Source of the DNA: Duganella sp. BJB476
GTDB lineage: Bacteria; Pseudomonadota; Gammaproteobacteria; Burkholderiales; Burkholderiaceae_D
Reading direction: 5' to 3'
Assembly: GCF_003416895.1 (NCBI RefSeq)
Contig: NZ_QVIO01000006.1
Coordinates: 124,001-188,000, forward strand
DNA length: 64,000 nt
A program made the position numbers and the translations under genes. The notes under the pieces were generated by a model, which saw nothing but the letters and a program-made list of their open reading frames with translations, did not search any database and was not told where the DNA came from. Below, piece after piece: positions 10,546 to 19,205 of this stretch (its first letter is position 1; every line of letters starts with the position of its first letter).

Positions 10546-11407
10546 GTTCGACGTCATCGTCATCGGCGGCAGCTACGCCGGCCTGTCGGCGGCGATGCAG
10601 CTGGCGCGCGCCCGCCGTCGCGTGCTGGTGATCGATGCCGGCCAGCGCCGCAACCGATACGCCCAGCATTCACATGGCTTCCTTGGGCAGGATGGCCGCG
10701 AGGCTGCGGCCATCGTCGCCGACGGCCGCGCCCAGTTGATGAAGTATCCGACGGTGCGCTGGATCGAAGGCTCGGCCACGCAGGCGGCGCGGACGGCGCA
10801 AGGCTTCCGCGTGACGCTGGACGACGGCAGCGCGTTCAATGCGTTGCGGCTGTTGCTGGCGACCGGCGTGGTCGACGAGCTGCCGCCTGTCGCCGGCCTG
10901 GCCGAGCGTTGGGGCAGCAGCGCTTTCCACTGCCCCTATTGCCACGGCTATGAATTGATGGAGGGCGCGATCGGCGTGCTGGCGACCGGCCCGCTGTCCA
11001 TCCACCACGCGATGATGCTGCCGGACTGGGGGGCGGTGACGTTCTTCCTCAACGGCGCGTTCGAGCCGGACGAGGCGCAGCTGGCGGCGTTGGCGGCGCG
11101 CGGTGTGGCGATCGAACGCGTGCCGGTGCAGTCTGTCGGCGGCCATGCGGCCGTCCAGTTGCAGGATGGGCGCAGCCTTGAGATGGCGGGTCTGTTCGTG
11201 CTGACCCGTACTCACAGCGGCAGTGCGCTGGCCGAGCAGCTCGGATGCGAGGTGGAGCAGGGGGCGACCGGCTCGCATGTGCGCGTCGACGCGATGAAGG
11301 CGTCCAGCGTGGCCGGCGTGTTTGTGTGCGGGGACGCGGCGCGCATGTTCGGCAATGTGGCGTTGGCCGTGGCAGACGGCGCGATGGCCGGCGCCGCCGC
11401 CCATTAG
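10520..11407 (+). CDS. Thioredoxin-reductase-like FAD/NAD(P) oxidoreductase
   Basis: 295 residues. The FAD-binding motif VIGGSYAGLSAAMQLA is at residues about 14-30, and the FAD-GD motif VFVCGDAARM is near the C-terminus. A redox-active CPYC (in HCPYCHGYE) sits where thioredoxin reductase has CATC, so dithiol chemistry is likely. The second nucleotide-binding strand reads GVLATGPLSIHHAMML and lacks the normal Gly-x-Gly-x-x-Ala, so NADPH binding may be weak or changed. Relatives include ferredoxin-type or dithiol-oxidising reductases that make disulfides in small molecules. It overlaps the Rrf2 gene by 26 bases and starts with AAGGAGCTTCC upstream. Confidence 0.87.
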   Translation: MHIPHPATEFDVIVIGGSYAGLSAAMQLARARRRVLVIDAGQRRNRYAQHSHGFLGQDGREAAAIVADGRAQLMKYPTVRWIEGSATQAARTAQGFRVTLDDGSAFNALRLLLATGVVDELPPVAGLAERWGSSAFHCPYCHGYELMEGAIGVLATGPLSIHHAMMLPDWGAVTFFLNGAFEPDEAQLAALAARGVAIERVPVQSVGGHAAVQLQDGRSLEMAGLFVLTRTHSGSALAEQLGCEVEQGATGSHVRVDAMKASSVAGVFVCGDAARMFGNVALAVADGAMAGAAAH

Positions 11408-11465
11408 TCGCTGATCTTCGGGCTGGCCGCAGCCGCCTGAGCATCTCGGCCTGCAATGCGCGGCG

Positions 11466-12437
11466 TCAGGGCTGGCGCGGCGGGCGGGCGTTGTGTAGCA
11501 CGCCCTGTTTGTGTTCCGGTATGTGCGCGGACGGGTCTTGCGCCGGATCGAACACGTAGTGCTGGAAGATCGCGCCCCATGCGGCGCGCAGTTCCGCTGG
11601 CTGGTGCTTCATGCTTTGCAGCGTGGCCACCAGCGCTTCGAAGGTGGTGCCGGCATCCGGCGCCGGCTCCTCATTCTTCCACCAGTAGTTGACCATCATG
11701 TTCAGGATGCCGTTCGACTGCACGTGGTGCCACCACAGCGGCGGGATGAACAGCGCGTCGCCCGGCAGCAGGTCGGCCACCAGGGCCGCTTCCATCGCCT
11801 GCCGGAAGCGCGGGTGCCGCACATAATCGGGATCGCGGAAATTGACCATGCTGATCGGCGTCGGCGTCGGCGCGAAATCCAGCGGGCCGATATACAGGTT
11901 GGCTACCTGCTCGGGCGGGAATAGCGTGAAGCGCCGCTCGCCGCTGACCACGCAGGCCAGGTTGTACGATTCGTCGAAGTGCGCCGGCGTGGTGATGGTG
12001 TTGCCCAGCCAGATGCGCGGCCGCACCGACGGCGGCAGCGCCGGCGCCACGTTATGCAGCGCGAACTGCGGCAGGCAGTCGTCGATCAGCGCGCTCTGGA
12101 TCGCCACCGACGGCGGCGCCTCGAACTGTGAGTAGCGCGCCAGCTGCTCGATCACCTTCGATACCGGCACCTTGTTGCGGACGAAGTTGAAGCCGTCCAT
12201 GTCCGGCTTGTAGAACAGCCGCCCGCGCTGGTCCGGCGGCGTCATGACGGCGTCGACCTGGTGGCCGCTGTCGAACCCCATCAGGTACTGGCACAGCGCT
12301 TCCGGCGCCTGCAGCGCCTGGTGCACGGCCGGCCAGTGGCGCACGAAGCCGCGCAGGATGGCGGGCCGGTAGCTGCCGACGATCTCGTCGTCAAAGCGCG
12401 CCGGGTCGAGGTCCTGATATTCGATGATCTGGTTCAT
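11466..12437 (-). CDS. Cupin-like (JmjC-type) 2-oxoglutarate/Fe(II) oxygenase family protein
   Basis: 323 residues from the ATG at 12437; upstream frame crosses the terminator and is not coding. It has the cupin_8 layout: RPAILRGFVRHWPAV near the N-terminus; metal ligands H...D in TTPAHFDESYNL, and a distal His in PPLWWHHVQSNG, then NMMVNYWW. Such proteins hydroxylate proteins or small molecules using Fe(II) and 2-oxoglutarate. Cupin-like genes are recurrent neighbours of TonB receptors for complex glycans in Caulobacter and Xanthomonas, so a role with the chitin receptor just upstream on the same strand is plausible, but a strong terminator separates them. Confidence 0.82.
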   Translation of the reverse strand: MNQIIEYQDLDPARFDDEIVGSYRPAILRGFVRHWPAVHQALQAPEALCQYLMGFDSGHQVDAVMTPPDQRGRLFYKPDMDGFNFVRNKVPVSKVIEQLARYSQFEAPPSVAIQSALIDDCLPQFALHNVAPALPPSVRPRIWLGNTITTPAHFDESYNLACVVSGERRFTLFPPEQVANLYIGPLDFAPTPTPISMVNFRDPDYVRHPRFRQAMEAALVADLLPGDALFIPPLWWHHVQSNGILNMMVNYWWKNEEPAPDAGTTFEALVATLQSMKHQPAELRAAWGAIFQHYVFDPAQDPSAHIPEHKQGVLHNARPPRQP

Positions 12438-12454
12438 GGATCGTATGATGGCAT

Positions 12455-12492
12455 AAAAAAAACCCGCCAGGGCCGGGAGCGGCCGTGGCGGG
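12455..12492 (-). terminator. Rho-independent terminator after the TonB receptor gene
   Basis: On the minus strand, CCCGCCA...TGGCGGG stem with an inner GGCC pairing, followed by eight T residues (A run at 12455-12462 on plus). It lies 30 bases past the receptor stop and just before the cupin-like gene. Confidence 0.88.
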
Positions 12493-12521
12493 AACAGACT
12501 ACACAATGAAACGGTTACCGA

Positions 12522-15290
12522 TCAGTACTTGATATGCAGGCCAGCGTAGTACTGCGCGCCGTTGGCATAGAAGCGTGCCGGTTGATCCTGGTTGAAGATG
12601 TAGTTCTTCAGGATCGGGTTGTTCAGGTTCTGGCCACTCAGCGTCAGCACGATGTTCTTGCTGATGTTGTAGTTGAACGAGGCCGACAGGGTGCCCGAAG
12701 CGTCCTGGTACAGCGGGGTGCCGCGGTCCTGGGCTGCCAGGAACGCCGAGCGCCATGCGTAGCTCAGACGGACGTTGAACTTGTCGTTTTCGTAGTACAC
12801 GCCGGCGTTGGCCGTGACCTTCGAAGCGCCCAGCATGTCGCACGGATCGCCGGAGGTGGCGGTCTGCATCGCCGGGCAGGCGCCGAAGTCCAGGTGCGAG
12901 TCGGCGAAGGTGGCGTTGGCGTCGAAGCCGTAACCCATGCCGACCGGTACCTGGGCAGCCAGTTCCATGCCCTTGACCTTGGCGCCGACGTTGATCGGCG
13001 AGGTGATGCTGTAGGTCGCGAACACGGGCTTCTTCTGTTCCTGCGAAGCGCGGCTGTCGATGAAGGTGCCGGTGCTGACGCCGTAGCCGACGTAGTCATG
13101 CAGGTCCATGTAGAACACGCCGGCCGACAGCAGGGCGCGCGGTGCGAAGTACCATTGCAGGCTGGCGTCCAGGTTGTTCGACTTGACCGGTTTCAGCGCA
13201 GCGTTGCCGCCGTTGCCGGTGTGGGTCTCGTCGGTCAGCAGCACCGCGCCGCCCAGGGCGCCGTAGTCGGGACGGGTCATGGTGCGCGACAGGCCGACGC
13301 GGGCCACCAGGTCGGAGCGCAGGTCGAACTTCAGGTTCAGGCTAGGCAGCGGGATGGTGCTGTTGTTGTCGATCGCCGTCTTCTGGACGAAACCGCCCCA
13401 TGGATAGGCTGGCAGCGTGCCGCCGGCTGGCTGGTTCTGCAGGATCTGGTAGCCGTTCGAGGTGCCTTCGGTGCGCACGATGCGCAGGCCGACGTTACCG
13501 TTCCAGCCTTCGCCTTCCATCTCGGCCTGGGCGTAGATCGCCTTGGTGTTTTCCTTCAGGTCGAACATGTCCTGGTAGTAGGTGCGCGAGACATCGCGGT
13601 TCGAGTGCAGGTCGCCCCAGGCGTTCAGGATCGCCGGGTCCAGGATCCAGACGTTTCTAGGGAAGTCGCCGCCCAGGTCCTTGCCGAAGTTGCCAGGATA
13701 GGTGGTGCCGTTCCAGGCCGGGTTGGTGGTGCTGCCGCCGACGTCGGTGTTGGCCCAGTTAGGACCTTGCGCCACTTCGAAGTTGGCGCGGGTGTGGTGC
13801 GAGCCGCGCACGCCGAACTTGAGTTCGCGGAACACGCCGCTGTCGAGCGCGAAGGCCGCGTCGATCTGGCCATAGGTCTCTTTGTCGTCGGTGGTGGCCG
13901 GCGAGACGCCGAACACCCAGTCCAGCGGGGTGCCGGTGAACTTGGAGACGTCGATGTTAGGGAACTTGACGTTGGCCGGGCTGCCCAGGCCATTCAACTG
14001 GTAGCTGGCGCCGGAGTTGTTGACGTCGCCCTCGAACACGCCCTGGCTCGGGGTCACGCCCTTGCCCTTGGTGGAGCCGGCCTTGGCGGTGAACACCAGC
14101 TTGTCGGTGGCGCGCCACTTGCCGTCCAGGTCGAAGAACTCGGTCTGGGCGTAGGCGCCTTCGCGGACGATGTCGTCGACGATGCCGTAGCGCAGCGGCT
14201 TGGCGGCCGTGCCCTTGTTGGCGAACGAGGCCGACACCAGCGTGCCGTTGCGGATCACGTAGCCCGGATCAGGCGCGACGCCCGAACCCAGCATGCCGGA
14301 ACCGTTCATGTCGGTCATGTAGTTGGTGTTGAAGTTGGACGCGTCCATCTTCGAACGGAAGTAGGTCGCCTCCAGGCTCAGGTCGCGGCTAGGCTTGAAT
14401 TGCAGGTCGAGCAGGCCGCCCTTGCGCTTGCGCTCCTGCTGGAACAGCGAGGAGCCGATCAGGCGCGGGAACCAGACGTTGGCCAGGTCGGGATTGGTCT
14501 TGACGGCGGCGTTGGTCGGTGCGACCTGGGTCCACTGCAGCAGCTCCTGGCCGTCGCGGCGCAGGCTGCGTTTTTCCGAGAAGCCCTGCACCATCAGGCC
14601 GAGCGTGCCGGCTTCGTTTTTCCAGTTGAACAGCGCGCTCACTTGCGGGTCGGTTTTTTCCGGCAGGGTGGCGTACACCGCCTGCACCGTCGCCTCCATC
14701 GAGATCGGCTGCTTGAAGTCCAGCGGATGACGGGTGCGGATGTCGATCGAGCCGCTCGAGCCGCCTTCGATCTGGTCGGCGGTCGGCGATTTGTAGACCA
14801 CCACCTGGCCGACGATTTCCGACGGCAGCAGCGAGTAGGAAGCGGAACGGCCGACGGCGCCGCCCACCTGGTCCAGCACGAACCAGTCGCCCGAGGCGAC
14901 GGCGTGGCCGTTGATCAGGGTCTGGGTCAGCGACGGCGCGGTGCCGCGCATCGAGACGCGGTCGTTTTCATCGAAGCCGCCCGAACCTGCGCCCGAGGTG
15001 GAGATGTTCACGCCGGGGACGCGTTGCAGCGAGTCGGCGACGTTCTTGTCCGGCATCTTGCCGACGTCTTCGGCGGTGATCACGTCGACGTTGCTCGACG
15101 CGTTGCGCTTGACCGACAGCGATTGCTGCAGCGAGCCGCGGATGCCGCTCACGATCACGACTTCAGGCTCTTTGTCTGCCGCGGCCTGTTGTGCCTGAGC
15201 GGTCATCGAGACGCTCAGCGCCAGGATGGCGGCTGCGGTCGCGATAGGCGTCAGTTTGGACATTTTAGTGTTATTCGAATTGTGGTACAT
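12522..15290 (-). CDS. TonB-dependent receptor, predicted chito-oligosaccharide uptake
   Basis: 922 residues. The ATG at 15290 is chosen because GGGAGGG sits directly before it and a clear signal peptide follows (residues ~1-33, ending MTAQAQ). A TonB-box-like EVVIVSGI follows at the mature N-terminus, then the plug domain (DVITAEDVGKMPDKNVADSL, RVPGVNIS, VSMRGTAP) and a long 22-strand type barrel ending in ...GLHIKY with the terminal aromatic needed for outer-membrane assembly. The plug style is that of proteobacterial glycan receptors. Its location opposite gntR-chitinase and beside a GlcNAc operon points to chitin oligomers as substrate. A shared operator lies upstream at 15400-15418. Confidence 0.92.
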   Translation of the reverse strand: MYHNSNNTKMSKLTPIATAAAILALSVSMTAQAQQAAADKEPEVVIVSGIRGSLQQSLSVKRNASSNVDVITAEDVGKMPDKNVADSLQRVPGVNISTSGAGSGGFDENDRVSMRGTAPSLTQTLINGHAVASGDWFVLDQVGGAVGRSASYSLLPSEIVGQVVVYKSPTADQIEGGSSGSIDIRTRHPLDFKQPISMEATVQAVYATLPEKTDPQVSALFNWKNEAGTLGLMVQGFSEKRSLRRDGQELLQWTQVAPTNAAVKTNPDLANVWFPRLIGSSLFQQERKRKGGLLDLQFKPSRDLSLEATYFRSKMDASNFNTNYMTDMNGSGMLGSGVAPDPGYVIRNGTLVSASFANKGTAAKPLRYGIVDDIVREGAYAQTEFFDLDGKWRATDKLVFTAKAGSTKGKGVTPSQGVFEGDVNNSGASYQLNGLGSPANVKFPNIDVSKFTGTPLDWVFGVSPATTDDKETYGQIDAAFALDSGVFRELKFGVRGSHHTRANFEVAQGPNWANTDVGGSTTNPAWNGTTYPGNFGKDLGGDFPRNVWILDPAILNAWGDLHSNRDVSRTYYQDMFDLKENTKAIYAQAEMEGEGWNGNVGLRIVRTEGTSNGYQILQNQPAGGTLPAYPWGGFVQKTAIDNNSTIPLPSLNLKFDLRSDLVARVGLSRTMTRPDYGALGGAVLLTDETHTGNGGNAALKPVKSNNLDASLQWYFAPRALLSAGVFYMDLHDYVGYGVSTGTFIDSRASQEQKKPVFATYSITSPINVGAKVKGMELAAQVPVGMGYGFDANATFADSHLDFGACPAMQTATSGDPCDMLGASKVTANAGVYYENDKFNVRLSYAWRSAFLAAQDRGTPLYQDASGTLSASFNYNISKNIVLTLSGQNLNNPILKNYIFNQDQPARFYANGAQYYAGLHIKY

Positions 15291-15399
15291 GTTCCCTCCC
15301 GTTGATGAAGGCTCCGCCGAGCCCACTGATTGTTGATGCCGTTTTTTACTTCTTACAAACCACTTACAAAACCAATCCAACGCCAATATACCCGTCTTT

Positions 15400-15418
15400 T
15401 AATACCAGATCACTACCA
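15400..15418 (-). promoter_or_regulatory. Predicted GntR operator upstream of the TonB receptor
   Basis: Minus strand reads TGGTA-GTGATC-TGGTATTA, a direct repeat in 11-bp phase. The same pattern occurs before gntR (15612) and nagK (29883). A possible -10 (TATATT, plus positions 15385-15390) lies just downstream, so a bound repressor would block the promoter. Confidence 0.6.
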
Positions 15419-15611
15419 CTTTGAAATTCTTTTTCGTAATGTTGTATGCGGCATACAGAGTGTGTCTTCGGCAACTATGTAATACCGCTGCGGCGCTGGT
15501 ATGGACCGCTGTTGTGATGATCTGCAACAGCCTGAAAGCCAGCATCCATGCGGGTTGTGCGGGTTTTGCGAAAAATATTTGCGGATCCGGATGGTGACGG
15601 CGATTGTGTGC

Positions 15612-15630
15612 TGGTCTTTTTTTGGTATTA
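15612..15630 (+). promoter_or_regulatory. Predicted GntR operator overlapping the gntR-chitinase promoter
   Basis: TGGTC-TTTTTT-TGGTATTA, direct repeat in 11-bp phase. A possible promoter TTGTGT (15604-15609), 16-base spacer, TATTAT (15626-15631) overlaps it completely, which would suit autorepression. Confidence 0.58.
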
Positions 15631-15666
15631 TCAATTGACAACTACAAACAGGATGCCTGCCTCGTT

Positions 15667-16422
15667 ATGGACAACGATTCTATGACCCCACTGGTACACA
15701 TCCGGGCGCACCTCAATGAGACCAGTAACCTGCCTCTGTACCAGCGTCTGCAACGGGCCTTGCGCTCGGCCATCGAGCAGCATTTGCTCAAGCCGGAGGA
15801 CGCGCTGCCGGCCGAGCGCCAACTGGCGGCGGACCTGGCGGTGTCGCGCATCACGGTGCGCAAGGCCATCGACGGCCTGGTCGCCGAGGGCGTGCTGGTG
15901 CGCCGGCCCGGCTCGGGCAATTTCATCAACACCCGCATCGAGAAGAACTTCGCCAAGCTGACCTCGTTTTCCGAGGACATGCGGGCGCGCGGGCGCACGC
16001 CGCGCAGCGTCTGGCTCAAGCGCTCGGAGGGCACGGTCACGCCGGACGAGGCGATGCGGCTGCGACTCAGTCCCGGCGCGGCGGTGTACCGCTTCCACCG
16101 CATGCGCTACGCCGACGACGTGCCGATGTGCCTGGAGTACGCGACCATCGTGGCGTCCTGCCTGCCGTCGCTGGAGGCGGTCGACGTGTCGATGTACGAC
16201 GCGCTGGAAAAGGCCGGCAACCGGCCGGTGCGCGCCCTGCAGCGGCTGTCGGCGCTGCTGCTCAACGCCGAACAGGCCGCGCTGCTGCAGGCGAAGGAGG
16301 GCGACGCCGGGCTGTCGGTCGAGCGGCTCGGCTTCCTGCGCGACGGCCGCGCGGTGGAATTCTGCCGCTCCTACTTCCGCGGCGATATGTATGACTTCGT
16401 GGCGGAATTGAACGCCAGCTAA
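15667..16422 (+). CDS. GntR-family (HutC/UTRA) regulator of the chitin/GlcNAc genes
   Basis: 251 residues from ATG 15667 (a second ATG at 15682 is possible). The winged helix spans roughly residues 20-85 with PLYQRLQRALRSAIEQ, LPAERQLAADLAVSRITVRK and a VRRPGSGNFI wing. The UTRA ligand-binding domain follows, with LTSFSEDMRARGRTP, YRFHRMRYADDVPM and the AVEFCRSYFRGDMYDF end. UTRA domains of this subgroup bind sugar phosphates such as GlcNAc-6-P or GlcN-6-P. It is co-transcribed with the chitinase 14 bases downstream, and closely resembles the second GntR at 28202-28936. Likely a NagQ/NagR-type repressor acting on the three operator copies in this window. Confidence 0.9.
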   Translation: MDNDSMTPLVHIRAHLNETSNLPLYQRLQRALRSAIEQHLLKPEDALPAERQLAADLAVSRITVRKAIDGLVAEGVLVRRPGSGNFINTRIEKNFAKLTSFSEDMRARGRTPRSVWLKRSEGTVTPDEAMRLRLSPGAAVYRFHRMRYADDVPMCLEYATIVASCLPSLEAVDVSMYDALEKAGNRPVRALQRLSALLLNAEQAALLQAKEGDAGLSVERLGFLRDGRAVEFCRSYFRGDMYDFVAELNAS

Positions 16423-16436
16423 CCTTGCAAGGATCT

Positions 16437-17759
16437 ATGAACGCGCATCACCTGAAACGCTGGGCCATGGCGGCGGCGCTGGCCGCCGCGCTGCCTGTCA
16501 CCGCCAGCGCCGCCACCACCGCCACCACCGCCACCTCGGCGGAAATCGTCGGCTACTATCCCGGCTGGAAGTCGGACGCCTTCCCGGTCACCGCCGCCAA
16601 CGTCGGCGCGGGCAAGCTGACGATGGCCTTGTACGCCTTCCTCGACGTCTGCTGGAACGGCCGGCATGGCAACCCCGAGCCCTCGGTCAACTACGTGGCC
16701 GCGTGCCAGGACGCGGCCGGCGACGCCGCCTCGGCCAACGGCGCGCTGGTGTTCCGCGACGCCGCCAGCGATGGCGCCAACCTGCGCGCGCTGGTGGCGC
16801 TGAAAAAGCAGCATCCGCGCTTCAAGGTGGTGGTGTCGGTCGGCGGGTGGGACTGGTCCAACCAGTTTTCCAACGTGGCCGACAGCGTGGCGGCGCGCGC
16901 CAGCTTCGTCGCCTCGTCGGTGAAGCTGATGCGGCGCTTCGGCCTGGATGGCGTCGACATCGACTGGGAATATCCGACCGAGGCCGGCGTGCCTTGCGTG
17001 GCGGGCGCGGTGTGCGCGCGGCCGGCCGACAAGCAGAACTTCATCCTGCTGGCGCGTGAGCTGCGCGCGGCCTTCGACGCCGCCGGCAAGCAGGATGGCA
17101 AGCATTACAGCATCACCATCGCGGCCGGCGGCAATGCCAACTACGTCAACGAGGGCGCGGCCGGCAGCGGCTGGATCAAACAGCTGTCGCAAAGCCTGGA
17201 CTGGATCAACATCATGGCCTACGACTACCACATGCCGTGGGAGAAGAGCAGCGGCCATCACGCGGCGCTGTTGGCCGATCCCGGCGATCCGGTGGCGGCC
17301 AGCGGCTTCTACGCGGCGGGTTCGGTGCAGCGCTACCTGCAGGCCGGCGTGGCGGCGCACCAGCTGGTGCTGGGCGTGCCGTTCTATGGCTACGGCTGGA
17401 AGGGCTGCGCGCCCGGCGCCAACGGCGACGGCCAGTACCAGCCGTGCGACGGCGGCGCCAGCGGCGGCGTGGACGGCGGCAATTCGTATGGGTTCAGCCA
17501 TCTGCTCAAGCAGGGCTATCTGACGGCGGGATTTGAGGGCGACAGGGGCTACCGGCGCTACTGGAACGACGCGGCCAAGGCGCCGTACCTGTACCACGCG
17601 GCGGAGCGGGTCTGGATCACTTACGAGGACCCGGCCTCGCTCAAGGAGAAGGCCCGCTACATCAAGGCGCAGGGCCTGCGCGGGGCGATGTTCTGGGAGC
17701 TGAGCAACGATGGCCAGCACCAGCTGCTCGACGCCTTGTCGGCCGCCATGCGGCGATAA
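16437..17759 (+). CDS. Secreted family 18 glycoside hydrolase (chitinase)
   Basis: 440 residues, starting at ATG 16437 with AAGGATCT upstream. Signal peptide about residues 1-26. A single GH18 barrel follows: EIVGYYPGWKSDAF at the first strand, VVVSVGGWDWSNQF at strand 3, and the catalytic DGVDIDWEYP motif with D171, D174, D176 and acid Glu178. NIMAYDYHMPW is the conserved Met-x-Tyr-Asp strand and GAMFWELSND the closing Trp strand. No chitin-binding module is present, so it probably acts on soluble oligomers or exposed chains. Two cysteine-bearing insertions (GVPCVAGAVCARP, GCAPGANGDGQYQPCDG) may be disulfide-bonded. Same transcript as gntR. Confidence 0.93.
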   Translation: MNAHHLKRWAMAAALAAALPVTASAATTATTATSAEIVGYYPGWKSDAFPVTAANVGAGKLTMALYAFLDVCWNGRHGNPEPSVNYVAACQDAAGDAASANGALVFRDAASDGANLRALVALKKQHPRFKVVVSVGGWDWSNQFSNVADSVAARASFVASSVKLMRRFGLDGVDIDWEYPTEAGVPCVAGAVCARPADKQNFILLARELRAAFDAAGKQDGKHYSITIAAGGNANYVNEGAAGSGWIKQLSQSLDWINIMAYDYHMPWEKSSGHHAALLADPGDPVAASGFYAAGSVQRYLQAGVAAHQLVLGVPFYGYGWKGCAPGANGDGQYQPCDGGASGGVDGGNSYGFSHLLKQGYLTAGFEGDRGYRRYWNDAAKAPYLYHAAERVWITYEDPASLKEKARYIKAQGLRGAMFWELSNDGQHQLLDALSAAMRR

Positions 17760-17785
17760 AAAAACCGGCGCGAGGCCGGTTTTTT
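17758..17785. terminator. Bidirectional terminator between chitinase and TPR gene
   Basis: A-run, CCGGC-GCGAG-GCCGG stem, T-run. It can end both the gntR-chitinase transcript and the convergent minus-strand gene. Confidence 0.88.
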
Positions 17786-17794
17786 GGGGGGGAA

Positions 17795-19096
17795 TTACTT
17801 GGCTTCCGCCACTACCTTTGGCGGGTTCTGGTACATGATCCAGTAGCGCGCCAGGTCGCCGCGGCCGTCGGCGCCGCTGATGGTTTCCAGCAGCTTGACC
17901 GATTCGTCCTTCTTGCCGGCGATGGCCAGCGCGTAGGCCAGGCGCAGCTTGGCGTCTTCCGGATTCTTGGCCACGCCCTTGGCGATACCTTGCTTCATCA
18001 GCTCGATGCCCTTGTCGGCCTGGCCCAGCGTCACGAAGTTGTAGCCCAGGTTCACCATGCCGACGCCGTCCTTCGACTTCTGCGCGGACTCGATGCCCTT
18101 GTCGATGTTCTTGGCATCGTCGGCGGCGCCCTTGTTGGCGCTGTCGCGGATTTTCTGCAGCGCGGCCTTGTTCTTGTCGGCCGGGATGGCGCCCGGGTAG
18201 CCCTTGTCCATGGCGATCTTGGCTTCGGTGAAGAAGCCGCCCAGCACCGCCAGTTCGGCGATTTCCGCGTAGTCCTCAGGCTCCATCTTGGCTGGCGCGG
18301 CCAGCGCTTTCAGGCGGGCGATGTCCAGGTCCAGGCGCGGCGCGTAGGATTTCTTGCCGCGGGTGCGGTTCAGCAGGTCGAACCAGTAGTCTTCGTTCGG
18401 GTAGTAGCGGGTCAGCTCTTCCACCGCTTGCAGATACAGCTCGGTGTCCTTGGTCTTGATGCCGACGTTGCCCAGCAGGTTCAGCTCGTCCTTCGGCGGC
18501 GCGATGCCGGACTGCTTGGCGGCGGCGACGTCCTTCAGCGCCTCGGCCTTGGCGGTGGCGAAATCGTCCTTGAAGAAGTAAGAGCGCACGATGAACTGGC
18601 GCTGCTTGAGCGTGTCGCCCGACTCGGTGCCGTAGCGGGTGAACCAGGCGATGGCCTGGTCGTAGTCCTTGATCTGGCTGTAGTAGATGCCGCCGACGGC
18701 GTCGATGAAGCGCAGCTTGTCTTCAGACTTCAGACGGCCGGAGTCGATCATGGCGCTCAGCGCCTTGACGGTGCCTGGATAGTCGCCGGAGGCCTGGCCC
18801 AGTTGCACGCGCATCTGGTTCAGGATGAAGTCTTCATACGGCGTCACGTTCGGCATGGCGGCCGCGGTGTCGATGCGGTTCTTGAATTCGGCGTAGTTCT
18901 TGGCTGCCAGCAGTTCCTTGGTCTGTGCCGGGTCGATCAGTTTGTAGATCTCGGGACGCACGGCATCCTTCGGCGCTTCGGCCGGCTTGGCGGCTTCGGC
19001 GGCGTAGACCGGGGACATGCCCAGCACGGCCGGTACGGCGTTCAGGCCGATGGCGGCCAGGATCAGGCTAATACGAGCGAGACGAATGTGGGACAT
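17795..19096 (-). CDS. Secreted tetratricopeptide-repeat protein
   Basis: 433 residues with a signal peptide (about residues 1-33, ending SPVYAAEA). The rest is helical. Repeats such as DYDQAIAWFTRYGTESGD, ELYLQAVEELTRYYPNEDYW and LAYALAIAGKKDESVKLLET are TPR-like with the W/L/G/Y/A/F/A/P positions partly kept. It likely scaffolds protein contacts in the periplasm. It lies between the chitinase and the end of the nag operon, 109 bases after the ABC ATPase stop; AAGGATAATTC precedes the start. It may be expressed with the GlcNAc operon or alone; no obvious terminator separates them. Confidence 0.75.
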   Translation of the reverse strand: MSHIRLARISLILAAIGLNAVPAVLGMSPVYAAEAAKPAEAPKDAVRPEIYKLIDPAQTKELLAAKNYAEFKNRIDTAAAMPNVTPYEDFILNQMRVQLGQASGDYPGTVKALSAMIDSGRLKSEDKLRFIDAVGGIYYSQIKDYDQAIAWFTRYGTESGDTLKQRQFIVRSYFFKDDFATAKAEALKDVAAAKQSGIAPPKDELNLLGNVGIKTKDTELYLQAVEELTRYYPNEDYWFDLLNRTRGKKSYAPRLDLDIARLKALAAPAKMEPEDYAEIAELAVLGGFFTEAKIAMDKGYPGAIPADKNKAALQKIRDSANKGAADDAKNIDKGIESAQKSKDGVGMVNLGYNFVTLGQADKGIELMKQGIAKGVAKNPEDAKLRLAYALAIAGKKDESVKLLETISGADGRGDLARYWIMYQNPPKVVAEAK

Positions 19097-19205
19097 GAAT
19101 TATCCTTCTTTCTATCAAACAAATTAGAGGGCTGGCGGGTAGGCCGTGCCATCGCGACAGTACAAACCCGCGTATTGTTACATAAAACCGGTAGCAATTA
19201 CGAAT

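Larger units (their letters stand above)
15291..15666. promoter_or_regulatory. Divergent control region, TonB receptor / gntR-chitinase
   Basis: 376 bases with no credible gene, AT-richer than its surroundings. It carries the direct-repeat operator copies at 15400-15418 and 15612-15630, and a further related repeat on the minus strand near 15352-15375 (TGGTTTTGTAAG followed by TGGTTTGTAAG). Two promoters firing outward are expected. Confidence 0.7.

Noticed and set aside
12534..15305. 923-codon plus-strand frame opposite the TonB receptor
   Set aside because: Shadow of a GC-rich gene; no domain, no ribosome site, Val/Gly/Arg biased.
15399..15641. 80-codon minus-strand frame in the TonB/gntR intergenic region
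   Set aside because: It crosses both operator copies and the promoters, has no ribosome site and no family resemblance.
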